A stretch of DNA of 64,000 bases from Bacillus sp. ISL-37. GTDB taxonomy: Bacteria; Bacillota; Bacilli; Bacillales; Cytobacillaceae. Shown one piece after another: positions 10,352-19,113 of this stretch. How positions within the stretch are numbered: the stretch's first letter is position 1; every line of letters begins with the position of its first letter. The notes beneath the pieces were generated by a model. The model was not told the DNA's origin, did not search any database, and saw nothing but the letters and a program-made list of their open reading frames with translations. The position numbers and the translations under genes are program-made. The stretch lies in contig NZ_JAGGQL010000045.1 of the NCBI RefSeq assembly GCF_018613315.1, positions 32,743 through 96,742 on the forward strand, given 5' to 3'.

Positions 10352-10367
10352 ATATCCAAACGGATAT
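10352..10367. promoter_or_regulatory. Inverted repeat ATATCC-aaac-GGATAT upstream of tagU
   Basis: A perfect 6-bp inverted repeat with a 4-bp spacer, followed by seven T residues, 61 bp before the tagU start. It could be an operator in the promoter region or a weak attenuator-like hairpin. No clear sigma-A promoter was found to settle this. Confidence 0.35.
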
Positions 10368-10427
10368 TTTTTTGGTATTCTATTTGTCAGATGTTTAATT
10401 ATTTTGTCATACTATGGAGGGCAATAA

Positions 10428-11363
10428 ATGAGATCCGATCAACATAAAGTTAAGAAAAAAAGAACGTGGCTCCGCGTCCTAGGAGTCATTTTTCTTTTGC
10501 TGGTCATTGGGGTAGGTGCCTATGTTTATAATGTTTATTCATCCCTTACCAAGGCTGTTGATACAATGCACCAACCAATCGAGCGGGAAAAATCAAATAA
10601 ACGTCCGGATGAAGTAACCTTTGAAAAGAAAGATCCATTCTCTGTATTGATGCTAGGTGTAGATGCAAGACCTGGGGATAAAGGCCGATCCGATACAATG
10701 ATCGTATTGACCGTTAATCCAGAATTAAATTCTATTAAAATGCTAAGCATCCCACGAGATACACGGACACAAATCGTCGGAAAAGGTATTGACGATAAAA
10801 TCAACCATGCATATGCATTTGGCGGTGTAGAAATGTCAATGGATACGGTGGAAAACTTCCTCGATATCCCGATTGATTATTACATGCAGGTTAATATGGA
10901 AGGTTTTGAAGATATTGTCAATGCTGTAGGCGGAGTTACTGTGAATAACAATTTCGCCTTTAAAGAAGGAGCACATAACTTCCCCGAAGGAGAGCTTGTC
11001 CTTAATGGAAAAGAAGCTCTATCTTATGTAAGAATGAGAAAACAAGACCCGAATGGCGATTTCGGACGTCAGCAAAGACAAAGACAGGTCATCCAAGGGG
11101 TCATCAGAAAAGGAGCAAGCTTTAGCTCACTTACAAAATTCGATGATATTTTTGCTGCTTTAGGCAAAAACGTAAAAACAAATATTACCTTTGTTGAAAT
11201 GGTGGACATCCAAAAGCATTACAAGAGTGCCGGTAAAGACGTACAGCAACTCCAGCTTCAAGGTGCTGGAACGACCATCAACAAAATCTATTATCAAATA
11301 GTCCCTGAGGAAGAAAAGCAAAAAGTGCAGAATGAACTAAAAGAGCATTTGAATTTGAAATAA
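10428..11363 (+). CDS. tagU: LytR-CpsA-Psr (LCP) family protein, TagU/LytR type
   Basis: A 311-aa membrane-anchored LCP phosphotransferase that in Bacillus attaches anionic polymers such as teichoic acids from lipid carriers to peptidoglycan. TGGAGGG precedes the ATG. A short cytoplasmic basic head and one transmembrane helix (about residues 13-33) lead into the extracellular LCP domain (about 75-225). It has the family's key motifs: LGVDARPGDKGRSDT, the SIPRDT stretch and KINHAYAFGG, then VRMRKQDPNGDFGRQQRQRQ carrying the conserved arginines. Closest to B. subtilis LytR/TagU in length and sequence. In B. subtilis the gene lies beside lytABC, whose products LytB and LytC carry CWB2 repeats; here it again lies among CWB2 proteins. 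It is transcribed alone. Confidence 0.93.
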   Translation: MRSDQHKVKKKRTWLRVLGVIFLLLVIGVGAYVYNVYSSLTKAVDTMHQPIEREKSNKRPDEVTFEKKDPFSVLMLGVDARPGDKGRSDTMIVLTVNPELNSIKMLSIPRDTRTQIVGKGIDDKINHAYAFGGVEMSMDTVENFLDIPIDYYMQVNMEGFEDIVNAVGGVTVNNNFAFKEGAHNFPEGELVLNGKEALSYVRMRKQDPNGDFGRQQRQRQVIQGVIRKGASFSSLTKFDDIFAALGKNVKTNITFVEMVDIQKHYKSAGKDVQQLQLQGAGTTINKIYYQIVPEEEKQKVQNELKEHLNLK

Positions 11364-11367
11364 ACAA

Positions 11368-11405
11368 GAAATGACCCAAGCAGACTGCTTGGGTCATTTT
11401 TTTAA
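11368..11405 (+). terminator. Rho-independent terminator after tagU
   Basis: A stem of about 14 bp (AAATGACCCAAGCA pairing with TGCTTGGGTCATTT), 3-nt loop and a run of seven T residues, starting a few bases after the tagU stop. Confidence 0.9.
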
Positions 11406-11450
11406 ATTCACGGCTATAATAATAGCAATGTTATTACTGTTAAATTTGAC

Positions 11451-11531
11451 TGTTGATTTTCGTTCCAGGCGCTGAGCCTCCAGGAGTCTACACGCCTATC
11501 ACTGCAAACAACAGGATGTAAAAAATCAACA
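11451..11531. repeat. 81-bp element with 10-bp perfect terminal inverted repeats (MITE-like)
   Basis: TGTTGATTTT at 11451-11460 is the exact reverse complement of AAAATCAACA at 11522-11531. The interior (CGTTCCAGGCGC then GAGCCTCCAGGAG) is GC-rich against its surroundings. Non-coding repeats beginning TTGATTTCCG-TTCCAGGCGC are common in Bacillaceae intergenic regions, and this looks like a short or degraded copy. No transposase is nearby. Family identity is from memory, not a search. Confidence 0.5.
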
Positions 11532-11603
11532 TTAAGCTTTAACTAAGGCTAAAATTAAAGAAGCTATTAATTAACACCGGTCTTTCCTCTTCAGAGGTAT
11601 CTC

Positions 11604-11945
11604 TCACATTAGGCGCAGCCCTATTTTTTCTGTATAGACAATTAAATTGGAAATAAATTCAGCTTCTATTTCAACAATATTACACGTTAAGATTATGATT
11701 GTACTATTATGATTCTTTTTATATAGAAATCTTTCTAGGATTCTCCTAGCTTGCACAATTTGATATATGGTAATGAATTTTAAGCTCTTAAATGAGTACA
11801 TGTTTCTTGAAAGACTGCATAGTTATAGTACATACAAAAAGAAGCAAAGCATGTTCATCAGATTGGCGGAGGAATAGACTCTACTATTTTATTAGACGTT
11901 GTGCAGCTGGTTAGTAGACAAAGCTATTAAAAATAGACATAATAC
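11604..11945. other. Intergenic stretch with no recognisable gene
   Basis: AT-rich DNA between the MITE-like element and a hairpin. Short open stretches exist on both strands, but none has a ribosome site with coding character. A few short peptides on the plus strand, such as ALTKAKIKEAIN near 11540-11575, may be tails of lost genes, but I cannot identify them. Confidence 0.4.
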
Positions 11946-11979
11946 AAAAAGCTGCTAACATCGCGTTAGCAGCTTTTTT
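11946..11979. terminator. Hairpin with T-tails (terminator-like)
   Basis: Stem AAAAAGCTGCTAAC (11946-11959) pairs with GTTAGCAGCTTTTT (11965-11978), and T-runs occur on both strands. The same GCTGCTAAC stem recurs at 12218-12250 and 53587-53623. No intact gene directly precedes it on the plus strand, so it may be left from a lost gene. Confidence 0.65.
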
Positions 11980-11998
11980 GCTTGTTACTTACTCTTAA

Positions 11999-12229
11999 GT
12001 TTCTCAAAAAAATTCTTGTTACTATGTTGGCCAAGTCCCTATACAATTACTTGGCACAACCGGTCACGACGGTTGGATTACCAATCAAAAAGATACAACA
12101 GTGAATTTAGCAAAAGGAAGATACTATGTAATCGTTCAACTTAATGAGCCAAGCAGAATGGATTATAATGAACAACTTCTTATACAATCAAGCTATACCA
12201 GTAATCATCTCCAAGTTAAAAGCTGCTAA
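11999..12229 (+). pseudogene. 3' relic of a secreted protein with a PPC-like C-terminal domain
   Basis: A 76-codon open frame with no start codon context or ribosome site ends at TAA 12227-12229. It encodes a stretch including LLGTTGHDGW, NLAKGRYYVIVQL and a C-terminal KSC. The pattern of a short turn followed by KGxYYVxV resembles the end of PPC-like (bacterial pre-peptidase C-terminal) domains, the type repeated in the CWB2 protein at 16185-18617. It directly abuts a terminator hairpin, as a true gene end would. Most likely the tail of a deleted surface-protein gene. The family assignment is by eye. Confidence 0.5.
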
Positions 12230-12250
12230 CCATCTGATTAGCAGCTTTTC
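12218..12250. terminator. Terminator hairpin between the relic and the LRR-CWB2 gene
   Basis: AAAAGCTGCTAA pairs with TTAGCAGCTTTT (12238-12249). It overlaps the end of the plus-strand relic and lies 20 bp past the stop of the minus-strand LRR gene, so it can act on both strands. Confidence 0.75.
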
Positions 12251-12269
12251 AAAACTTCGCCTAGCTAAA

Positions 12270-14348
12270 TTATTGAAGTTGTTCAGCAACCGACTTCGCT
12301 ACAACTCCTTCTCCTCCTAAAATGACTAAATCCGAAGATGGTTGGTCTTTTAGCAACTGACTGACTTCGGGATCAATTTTTGTTTTCTCCACTAACAACA
12401 ACTGAGCTTGTTCTTTTGCGGCAACAACTGAACCAGCCAGTGCATCTGCAAAACCTCTTCCATTGGCAATATAGAATATTTTGTTGGGTTGTCCCAGCTG
12501 CTGAGATATTTTTAAAGCAGTTGCAAAGCGATTCGGTCCGCTGATTCTTTTAGCATTAGGCAGTTTGGAGAACACTGATTTACTGATTACGCCTTCTCCG
12601 CCTACCACTATTGTTTCTTGAATGGAAGAAAGACTGGACAAAGTCTCCGTAGGGATAACAGCCTTTTCCGTAAGAAGGATTGGATATCCATTCTGGGCGG
12701 CTACAGAGGCCACAGATAATGCATCAGGAAAGTCTCTTCCATAAGCAATGACAGCCGTCTTTGGAGAGCCGTTCAATGCTTTAAGCTTCTCAAAAATAAG
12801 CTTAGCTGTACCATACCTATTTTTGCCGCCTAGCCGTTCAACTTCCGATATACCCAATGCCTTCAATTGATTCTCCACCTCACGAGAGATTACTCCGACA
12901 CCACCCAAGATGACGGCCTTTCGCGGTGTTAGTTCACTGATTACTTGCATAATTGGTCTTGGGAGGGTTTCCTTAGTAGTCAATAAGATCGGAGCGTCCA
13001 TACGATAAGCAAGTGGCGCTCCCGCCAGTGCATCGGGAAAGTCAGACCCAGGGGCAATGAATACTGTCTCAGCCGTTTCCCAACCTCTTCGGACAATCTC
13101 AGCTGCAGTATCATAGCGGTTAGCTCCTCCGAAACGCTCTGTACTGCCTTCGAATTCAACTTCTACGCCTTTTTGCCGCAGTATATCTACTATTTTCATA
13201 GACTCTCTCGATAATGGGTTTCCTTTTAAATTCACATAACCAGAAGTAAGATTCTTTAGGGCACGAATATCAGAAATCTTATTATCACTCAAATCTAAAC
13301 TTCCTGCTGAAATAGGGGTTAATGCTCTTATATCGGCGAGCTCATTCCCTGTAAAATCAAGTGTATAAAGGGTATTACTTTTTAAGTTTAAACCCGATAA
13401 GTTTTTTAATTGATTGTTACTTAAGTCTAAAGATGTTAAGTTCTGAAGGTTACTTAGATGTTCAACAGTATTGATTTGGTTATTGCTTGCATTCAAACCA
13501 GTCAGGCCTGTAAGTCCTTTCAATGGCTCTAAGCTGATGACTTGATTGTTGCTAACATCCAACTGCAGACTGTTACTCACTTCCATATGTCTCAATGGAC
13601 CTAAATCTGTTATCTTGTTTGATGAAAGATTTACTTCCCCTTTTTCTAACGAAAGACTTGAAAGCGGAGATAAATCTGCTATTTGATTGTTAGAGGCGTA
13701 TATATAGGAAAGTTTCTCTAAACCATCTAATGAATCTAGGCTAGTCAGTTCATTCCCGCTAACTAACAAAGTCGTCAATTCATTCAAGTTGCTGAGAGCT
13801 GAAAGGTCATTGATCTTATTTCCTTCTAAGTCAAGGTATTTTAGAGTAGTTAATCCCTGCAATGAATTTATATTGGAAATTTTGTTGTTATACAGTGACA
13901 ATGTTTCCAGGGATGATAGATTTCTAAAAGCTGTCAAATCTGCAATACGATTATCACCCAGTGTGACCCACTTCAGTTTATTCAGATTGGTAAGCGCAGC
14001 TACAGATTCTAGTTCATTTCCATCCGCTATCACGGTTTCAAGTGAACTGATATTTTTTAAATAACTTAAATCCGTTACTTCATTATCAGATATGTTTAAC
14101 TCCGTAAGTCTCGAAGCGTACTCTAATCCTTTAAGGTTAGAGATATGATTTCCCTGTGCAGCCAATGAACCCATTGCTGAAACATTTTCGATCGTTAATC
14201 CTTTGGTTTCGGAAATTCCGAGCTGATTCTTTATTGCTTTTTCCAGATTGGAATCAGTTATGAAGGTCTCCGCTTCTGCGAGCGGGAGCTTCAAAGCGAA
14301 AGTGAATATAAGAGTGAAGGCAAGCACAATGTACAGATATTTCTGCAT
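12270..14348 (-). CDS. Internalin-like leucine-rich repeat protein with C-terminal CWB2 triplet
   Basis: A 692-aa exported surface protein. The start is ATG at 14348, immediately after AAGGAGGAGGAAA; a longer frame exists upstream but would overlap the preceding gene. A signal peptide (about residues 1-26, ending AEAE) is followed by a cap and about 14 SDS22/internalin-type LRRs of roughly 20-22 residues (LTELNISDNEVTDLSYL pattern), to about residue 395. Three CWB2 modules (about 404-692; RFGGANRYDTA, RLGGKNRYGTA, RISGPNRFATA) finish the protein. The architecture parallels Listeria internalins but uses CWB2 rather than LPXTG or GW modules for attachment. It lies 22 bp after the C39-like peptidase gene, so the two are probably cotranscribed. 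A protein-binding surface role is likely; the ligand is unknown. Confidence 0.9.
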   Translation of the reverse strand: MQKYLYIVLAFTLIFTFALKLPLAEAETFITDSNLEKAIKNQLGISETKGLTIENVSAMGSLAAQGNHISNLKGLEYASRLTELNISDNEVTDLSYLKNISSLETVIADGNELESVAALTNLNKLKWVTLGDNRIADLTAFRNLSSLETLSLYNNKISNINSLQGLTTLKYLDLEGNKINDLSALSNLNELTTLLVSGNELTSLDSLDGLEKLSYIYASNNQIADLSPLSSLSLEKGEVNLSSNKITDLGPLRHMEVSNSLQLDVSNNQVISLEPLKGLTGLTGLNASNNQINTVEHLSNLQNLTSLDLSNNQLKNLSGLNLKSNTLYTLDFTGNELADIRALTPISAGSLDLSDNKISDIRALKNLTSGYVNLKGNPLSRESMKIVDILRQKGVEVEFEGSTERFGGANRYDTAAEIVRRGWETAETVFIAPGSDFPDALAGAPLAYRMDAPILLTTKETLPRPIMQVISELTPRKAVILGGVGVISREVENQLKALGISEVERLGGKNRYGTAKLIFEKLKALNGSPKTAVIAYGRDFPDALSVASVAAQNGYPILLTEKAVIPTETLSSLSSIQETIVVGGEGVISKSVFSKLPNAKRISGPNRFATALKISQQLGQPNKIFYIANGRGFADALAGSVVAAKEQAQLLLVEKTKIDPEVSQLLKDQPSSDLVILGGEGVVAKSVAEQLQ

Positions 14349-14370
14349 TTTCCTCCTCCTTAAGTATGAC

Positions 14371-16035
14371 TTAGTAATAGCTGATGGCTTGTGATCCATA
14401 TTGCTTCCACCCTTCTATGAATTCCTTCATAGGCTTTGCTTTATTTTTTTTACCGTCAAGAGGGTCATTGAAATAGACATACTTGGAATCATACCCTGTA
14501 ATCAGGACGGAGTGTTCCTTCATGGTTATACTAATCGTACCTTGAGGAGTATGCCATGTCTGCCAATATTGACTTGGAACATGTTTAAACCAGCTTGTCG
14601 TTATCACCCAAACAGGATGGCCAGCAGAAACATAGTTAAGTACCGAATCAAAAGATTGTCCGCTAAGATTTTCTATTCTGCCTGGAAGATACTGAGTTGC
14701 GAGTTCTTCAATAGGCCCATTGAAAACACCAAAACCAGGATTGCTAAAAGAATAAATATCTCCTACGAAACCATAATTTGGATTCCCAAAATATATTTTC
14801 CCACCTGCTCTTCTGTAAGGTGTAGGATCTTTCTTCACTTGTAGAGCCAGCGTCATTTTATTCGAACTTATTCCTGCTGATCCCAAGAGCATGCTTAAGC
14901 TGGTAACTTCACAACCACGATTCAGCTCAGGCATCTGGCTTACAATCGGCGCGAACAGTAGCTTGGAGCTTGTCCTGGTCTGCGAAGAGACAACCACTCT
15001 GCTTACCGGGCTCTTGTTTTTATTTTGGTCATATGTGTATACATCAAAATAGGTACCACTGCTTTGCAAGGGGATCGGCAAAGAAAAATGCCCATAAGAA
15101 TTGGCTTTAATAGTTTTATAATGTACTGCATTTTTGTTGATATATAGAGTCGTCCCTGGTTCTGAATTTCCGCTAAGCGAAAAAGATTTATCTGTTACTG
15201 AATTCAATTTAGGAGCAGGAGGCGGAATTTTATCAATTACAGTAAGAGTTGTTGACTCACTGCGCCTTCCCACTCCATTTTCAGCATATGCAGTAACTTT
15301 TGTTCCCTCTGCTAGTGCTTTGCCCCCATCCAGGGAGATTCTAAATGAGTTTGAATCATTTACAGCAAGAGTATAGGTTTTCTGATTGCTAACTTTAATA
15401 TAAACGGTTGTGCCCTTTTCAGCTTGTCCAGTAATAACTGTATCAAGATTAGAAATCTGATTTAATTTCGGTTTAACCGGAGGCAAACCTTTGTACACTT
15501 TTACTTCCTTATAACTTTTTACTCCATTTATTTCAGAAGTAACAGTTATTAGCATTCCAGCCTTCAAGTAACTGCTCAGATTAAATTCAAAAGCTCCCGT
15601 ATGCGAATCGGACTTACTCAAAGCGAAAGCCTGGCCGTTCCCATAGGCAGAAACTTTTGATCCTGGATGGGCATGCCCCTTTATAACTCTCTCACTATCA
15701 CTGATTGGATCAATTTTTAAAACAGGCTGATAGTTTACATCCAGATTTTGATATGTACTTTCTCCGAAAAACTTTATGTTTAACTCGGAAGGCTTTATTT
15801 TTTCAGAGAATTTGATATCGAATGCATGATTAAATACCGACCCTTTCCCCACACGAATACCATTCTGAAAAATCACGAGCTGACCATCTTCTGTCGCTGT
15901 TCCCTTTATGTAGCCTTCAGCAATATCAGTAACTCTAATCGATGAAGTCTCCGATGCACTAAAATGCTCTATAGGATGAGCAAGGAAGCTTAAAAACAAA
16001 ATAAATAAAATCAAAACCGTTTTATGTCGAAACAT
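14371..16035 (-). CDS. Secreted C39-like (papain-fold) cysteine peptidase with bacterial Ig-like domains
   Basis: A 554-aa exported protein. AAGGAGT precedes the ATG by about 5 nt, and a signal peptide spans about residues 1-28. About four Ig-like domains follow (roughly 32-350), of which two resemble Big_6-type repeats (LDTVITGQAEKGTTVYI, SFSLSGNSEPGTTLYI) like those in the 3120-aa protein at 53.7-63.1 kb. The C-terminal domain (about 358-554) matches the C39_2 peptidase-like family: catalytic Cys375 in RGCEVTSLSM, His508 in MKEHSVLITGYD, then VYFNDPLDG with the Asp/Asn position. No CWB2 module is present, so it may be released or held by its partner. It is the first gene of an apparent operon with the LRR-CWB2 gene. 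Protease substrate unknown. Confidence 0.88.
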   Translation of the reverse strand: MFRHKTVLILFILFLSFLAHPIEHFSASETSSIRVTDIAEGYIKGTATEDGQLVIFQNGIRVGKGSVFNHAFDIKFSEKIKPSELNIKFFGESTYQNLDVNYQPVLKIDPISDSERVIKGHAHPGSKVSAYGNGQAFALSKSDSHTGAFEFNLSSYLKAGMLITVTSEINGVKSYKEVKVYKGLPPVKPKLNQISNLDTVITGQAEKGTTVYIKVSNQKTYTLAVNDSNSFRISLDGGKALAEGTKVTAYAENGVGRRSESTTLTVIDKIPPPAPKLNSVTDKSFSLSGNSEPGTTLYINKNAVHYKTIKANSYGHFSLPIPLQSSGTYFDVYTYDQNKNKSPVSRVVVSSQTRTSSKLLFAPIVSQMPELNRGCEVTSLSMLLGSAGISSNKMTLALQVKKDPTPYRRAGGKIYFGNPNYGFVGDIYSFSNPGFGVFNGPIEELATQYLPGRIENLSGQSFDSVLNYVSAGHPVWVITTSWFKHVPSQYWQTWHTPQGTISITMKEHSVLITGYDSKYVYFNDPLDGKKNKAKPMKEFIEGWKQYGSQAISYY

Positions 16036-16121
16036 GCCGTACTCCTTATAGTTTAGGTATATGGGTTATTTTTAAAAATGACAATAAGTAGTTATTATTT
16101 GCTAAATTCTGACCTATAGTT

Positions 16122-16170
16122 GAAAAAATGTATCCCCGATTGATAGTAAAGACTGACAATCGGGGATACA
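16122..16170 (-). terminator. Rho-independent terminator of the CWB2-PPC gene
   Basis: A perfect 14-bp stem (TGTATCCCCGATTG at 16129-16142 pairing with 16157-16170) with a 14-nt loop and six T residues downstream on the minus strand. It begins 15 bp after the stop of the gene that ends at 16185. Confidence 0.9.
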
Positions 16171-16184
16171 GTTTTCTAATTAGA

Positions 16185-18617
16185 TTAATTGGTTATTTTA
16201 AAACTATATTTCTCAAACTTATCTCTGTAATAGTGTGGGAAAATGTCTGTAGTATCTTGGATTTTGATGTAATAGATACCTTCTATTAAACTAAAGTCTT
16301 GCTTATATGTGGAAAGTCCTGCTTTTACTTCTCCACTTCCTACAGCGTTTAAGTTTTCATCATATATAGTATATTCCCAATCAGAATACTCTTCTTCTTT
16401 CATTTCAAATGTAATTACATCATCTTGAGATAGAGTAAATTTGTAATAGTCTACGTCTTCGTCTCGATATAATTCCCTTCCTTGTATAACTCCAGTATAA
16501 GTGGTACCAAACGCCAGCAAAGTACTATAGTTATGTTTATCATTATATTCCTTTTCAAATTGGTTCCCGGTCTCAATCGCTAGTGTAAAAGAATATTCTT
16601 CGAAAAATTCTTTATTATATGGGATCCCATCAATATAATCTGTAATTTTAATATAATAAGTTCCCTCTTGAAGTCCAAAATATAGTAAAGTACTATCTGT
16701 TCCAGGCCTTACAACAGTGTAGCCTAACTCAACTCCATTACTGTCATAAACCTTTACATTCCAGTCATCACTTTCACCTTTAGGCATTTTAAAACTAACC
16801 ATTCCAGGTGTAGTGACATTAAATGTATAGAAGTCCACATCATCTGTAGTATATGGCTTTCCTTGTATAATGCCGTAATTAGCATTGCCATCCAGTTTTA
16901 CTAGTGTGGCGGTTTCAAAAGTTTCGTTAAACTCTTGTTCGTATCGATCGCTTTGGGTAAAGTTTACCTGGAAAGAATAATATTCATCATAATCGTAATA
17001 TTTCCCATACCCTGTCTCATCTGTCACTTTAATATAGTATTTGCCAACCGCTAATCCAAAGCTTAAATTAACAGTTCCCGCACCACTATAAACAGTATCA
17101 GAACCTAGCAAATCACCATTTTCACCGTAAACATACACATTCCAATCAGATTCTACAGCTTTTTGAAACTTAAATTCTGCTTTTCCTGGTTGCTTTACAT
17201 TAAAGCTGTAATAATCAACATCAGAACCTGAACTTTTACGTTGAATAGCTCCCGTTGCTTTTGTATTTAGTTCTATAGCAGTTGCGCTTTCAATCGAATT
17301 ATTAAGTTCCTGTTCATATGATTGCTCATCATCCATTTTCATAGTAAAAGTGTATCGTTCATTGTCATCGTAATGATATCCATATCCAGTAAGGTCTGTT
17401 AGCCTAATAAAGAACTCACCTGCTGGCAATCCATATTTAACCGAGAACGTACCAATTCCTGTTTCAATTTTAGAATAGCCAATTTCTTTTCCTTCTTTAT
17501 TGTAAAGTGTTAGATGCCAATCATCTTCGCTTTTTCTGTCCATACTAAAAGTTAGCTGGCCAGGCTGTTCCATTTTGATTTTGTAGTAATCCTTATCCTT
17601 TGAGGAAATTAGATGCGAAGTATATGTTCCTTCTTTAATAGGGATTGCTTTTTCTGCAGTATCATTTACTGCTAAATCGGTCATTTGCTGAATTACTTGA
17701 TCAGAAACAACAGCCTTACCGCCTAAAGGTATCGTTTCAGAAAATTTCTTCTCATTCAGCACATAGTGAATTGGCTGAGGCAGCGCAGTTGGATTTACTA
17801 ATAAAAGAGCCGCATTTTCTTTTGCTGCCAGGACAGAACCGGTCAAGGCATCTGCAAAGTTATATCCAGTTGATACATAAGCATTAAATGCATCCATTTG
17901 TAGGTTTTGAATGATTTTTGCGTTAGTTTGGAATCGGTCTTTGCCTGAAATTCTTGTTGGATCTGGCAATTGAGACTCAACATCTGCACTGATAATACCA
18001 GTACCACCAATGATAATCGTCTTTTTTATGTTTTTTAAATATTCTTTTGTAGCTGCTGGAATGGAATCCTTTTGAACTAATAAGATTGGATATCCATTCT
18101 TTGCCGCATATGGCGCAATAGCCAATGCATCCGGAAAGTTATATCCATATGTAATAATAGCTGTATCTGTTGCATCCAATTTATTCGCAATTAACTTCGC
18201 GGTTTCAAAACGATTGACACCGCCAACCCGTTCTACTGTAACACCAATATACTTAAGCTCTTCCTCAACTTTTTGAGAAATAACTCCTTTGCTGCCTAAT
18301 ATGATTGCTTTTTTGGCTTTAAGACGCAAAATTTCACTTTTTGTTGCTTCTCCCAGAGTATCCTTAGAGGTTAACAAAATGGGTGCATCATATTTATAGG
18401 CAAGTGGACCACCAGCGAGGGCATCCGGAAAATTATACGCTGTAGAAAGTATAACTGTTTCTGATTTATCGAAGCCTGTCTGTGAGATTTGAACAGCAGT
18501 GTCAAATCGGTTCTTCCCTGATATTCGCAATTCATTTGTCTCAGCGCTAGTGTTACTTGTAATAAATAAAAACAATAGTGAAAAAATAGTAGCTAGTGAG
18601 TAAAACTTTATCCTCAT
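16185..18617 (-). CDS. Secreted CWB2 protein with four PPC-like domains
   Basis: An 810-aa exported protein. GGAGGG lies 5 nt before the ATG, and a signal peptide ends at about residue 25 (TSAE). Three CWB2 modules occupy about 29-317 (RISGKNRFDTA, RVGGVNRFETA, RISGKDRFQTN). Four tandem PPC-like domains of about 115-120 residues follow. Each has the pattern (D)xDYYxFxxxxPGxxxF, then DWxxxxYxxxG, then GxYYIKxTD, for example SDVDYYSFNV, DVDFYTFNV and DEDVDYYKFTL. PPC domains often sit on secreted peptidases, but no catalytic domain is present here. The repeated tyrosine- and aspartate-rich strands suggest a beta-sandwich stalk, possibly binding calcium. It appears monocistronic, with its own terminator. 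Confidence 0.9.
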   Translation of the reverse strand: MRIKFYSLATIFSLLFLFITSNTSAETNELRISGKNRFDTAVQISQTGFDKSETVILSTAYNFPDALAGGPLAYKYDAPILLTSKDTLGEATKSEILRLKAKKAIILGSKGVISQKVEEELKYIGVTVERVGGVNRFETAKLIANKLDATDTAIITYGYNFPDALAIAPYAAKNGYPILLVQKDSIPAATKEYLKNIKKTIIIGGTGIISADVESQLPDPTRISGKDRFQTNAKIIQNLQMDAFNAYVSTGYNFADALTGSVLAAKENAALLLVNPTALPQPIHYVLNEKKFSETIPLGGKAVVSDQVIQQMTDLAVNDTAEKAIPIKEGTYTSHLISSKDKDYYKIKMEQPGQLTFSMDRKSEDDWHLTLYNKEGKEIGYSKIETGIGTFSVKYGLPAGEFFIRLTDLTGYGYHYDDNERYTFTMKMDDEQSYEQELNNSIESATAIELNTKATGAIQRKSSGSDVDYYSFNVKQPGKAEFKFQKAVESDWNVYVYGENGDLLGSDTVYSGAGTVNLSFGLAVGKYYIKVTDETGYGKYYDYDEYYSFQVNFTQSDRYEQEFNETFETATLVKLDGNANYGIIQGKPYTTDDVDFYTFNVTTPGMVSFKMPKGESDDWNVKVYDSNGVELGYTVVRPGTDSTLLYFGLQEGTYYIKITDYIDGIPYNKEFFEEYSFTLAIETGNQFEKEYNDKHNYSTLLAFGTTYTGVIQGRELYRDEDVDYYKFTLSQDDVITFEMKEEEYSDWEYTIYDENLNAVGSGEVKAGLSTYKQDFSLIEGIYYIKIQDTTDIFPHYYRDKFEKYSFKITN

Positions 18618-18753
18618 CTAATCCCTCCTAAGTAATATAGAGCGTTAAATCTCCAAATAAACACCATACCACTGTGGGTATGTTAAAAAGCATGGAATTC
18701 CCGTACAAAAAAGTGTTGGAATCACATATAAAGATCTCTTTAGATACTTCAAA

Positions 18754-19113
18754 TCAATCCTTGTCTACGAAGAAGTAGCCTTCTTTTTCTTGATTGAACT
18801 TTAGCTTCCACTCTTTTGTTTCATCTTCTTCTTCCCATGTTACGAGAATAACTTTAGGATCATCAGTCTCTGCAAATGTAAAATCACCAAGGCTTTTCCC
18901 AACAAGGTTAGAGTCGTTTGCAATATCGATCATATGAAATGGGGGATAACTTAACAAATCAGAATGATTCACTTCTGTGTTAAGCTCTAGATCTCCCTCA
19001 ACCAGGCTCTTCATGAATGTCTCAGCCGCTTTCATTGGGGTATCATTATTCGCACCACAAGCGCTCAGAAAAACAATTAAGCTAGTAAGTAGCAGTATTT
19101 TTATACCTTTCAT
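18754..19113 (-). CDS. Small lipoprotein, function unknown
   Basis: A 119-aa lipoprotein. The start is taken as ATG at 19113; an in-frame GTG at 19125 overlaps the GGGAGG site itself. The signal peptide ends in the lipobox LSAC (Cys about residue 18). The mature part begins GANNDTPMKAAETFMKSL, a pattern seen in small secreted proteins with an NTF2-like or DUF4878-like fold, where an early helix pairs with a curved sheet. The C-terminal EWKLKFNQEKEGYFFVDKD fits that fold. It lies upstream of, and in the same direction as, the CWB2-PPC gene, with a 136-bp gap. Family assignment is tentative. Confidence 0.8.
   Translation of the reverse strand: MKGIKILLLTSLIVFLSACGANNDTPMKAAETFMKSLVEGDLELNTEVNHSDLLSYPPFHMIDIANDSNLVGKSLGDFTFAETDDPKVILVTWEEEDETKEWKLKFNQEKEGYFFVDKD

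Noticed and set aside
10384..10413. TTGTCA plus CATACT as a tagU promoter
   Set aside because: The -10 hexamer would leave the transcript starting within or after the ribosome site at 10415-10421.
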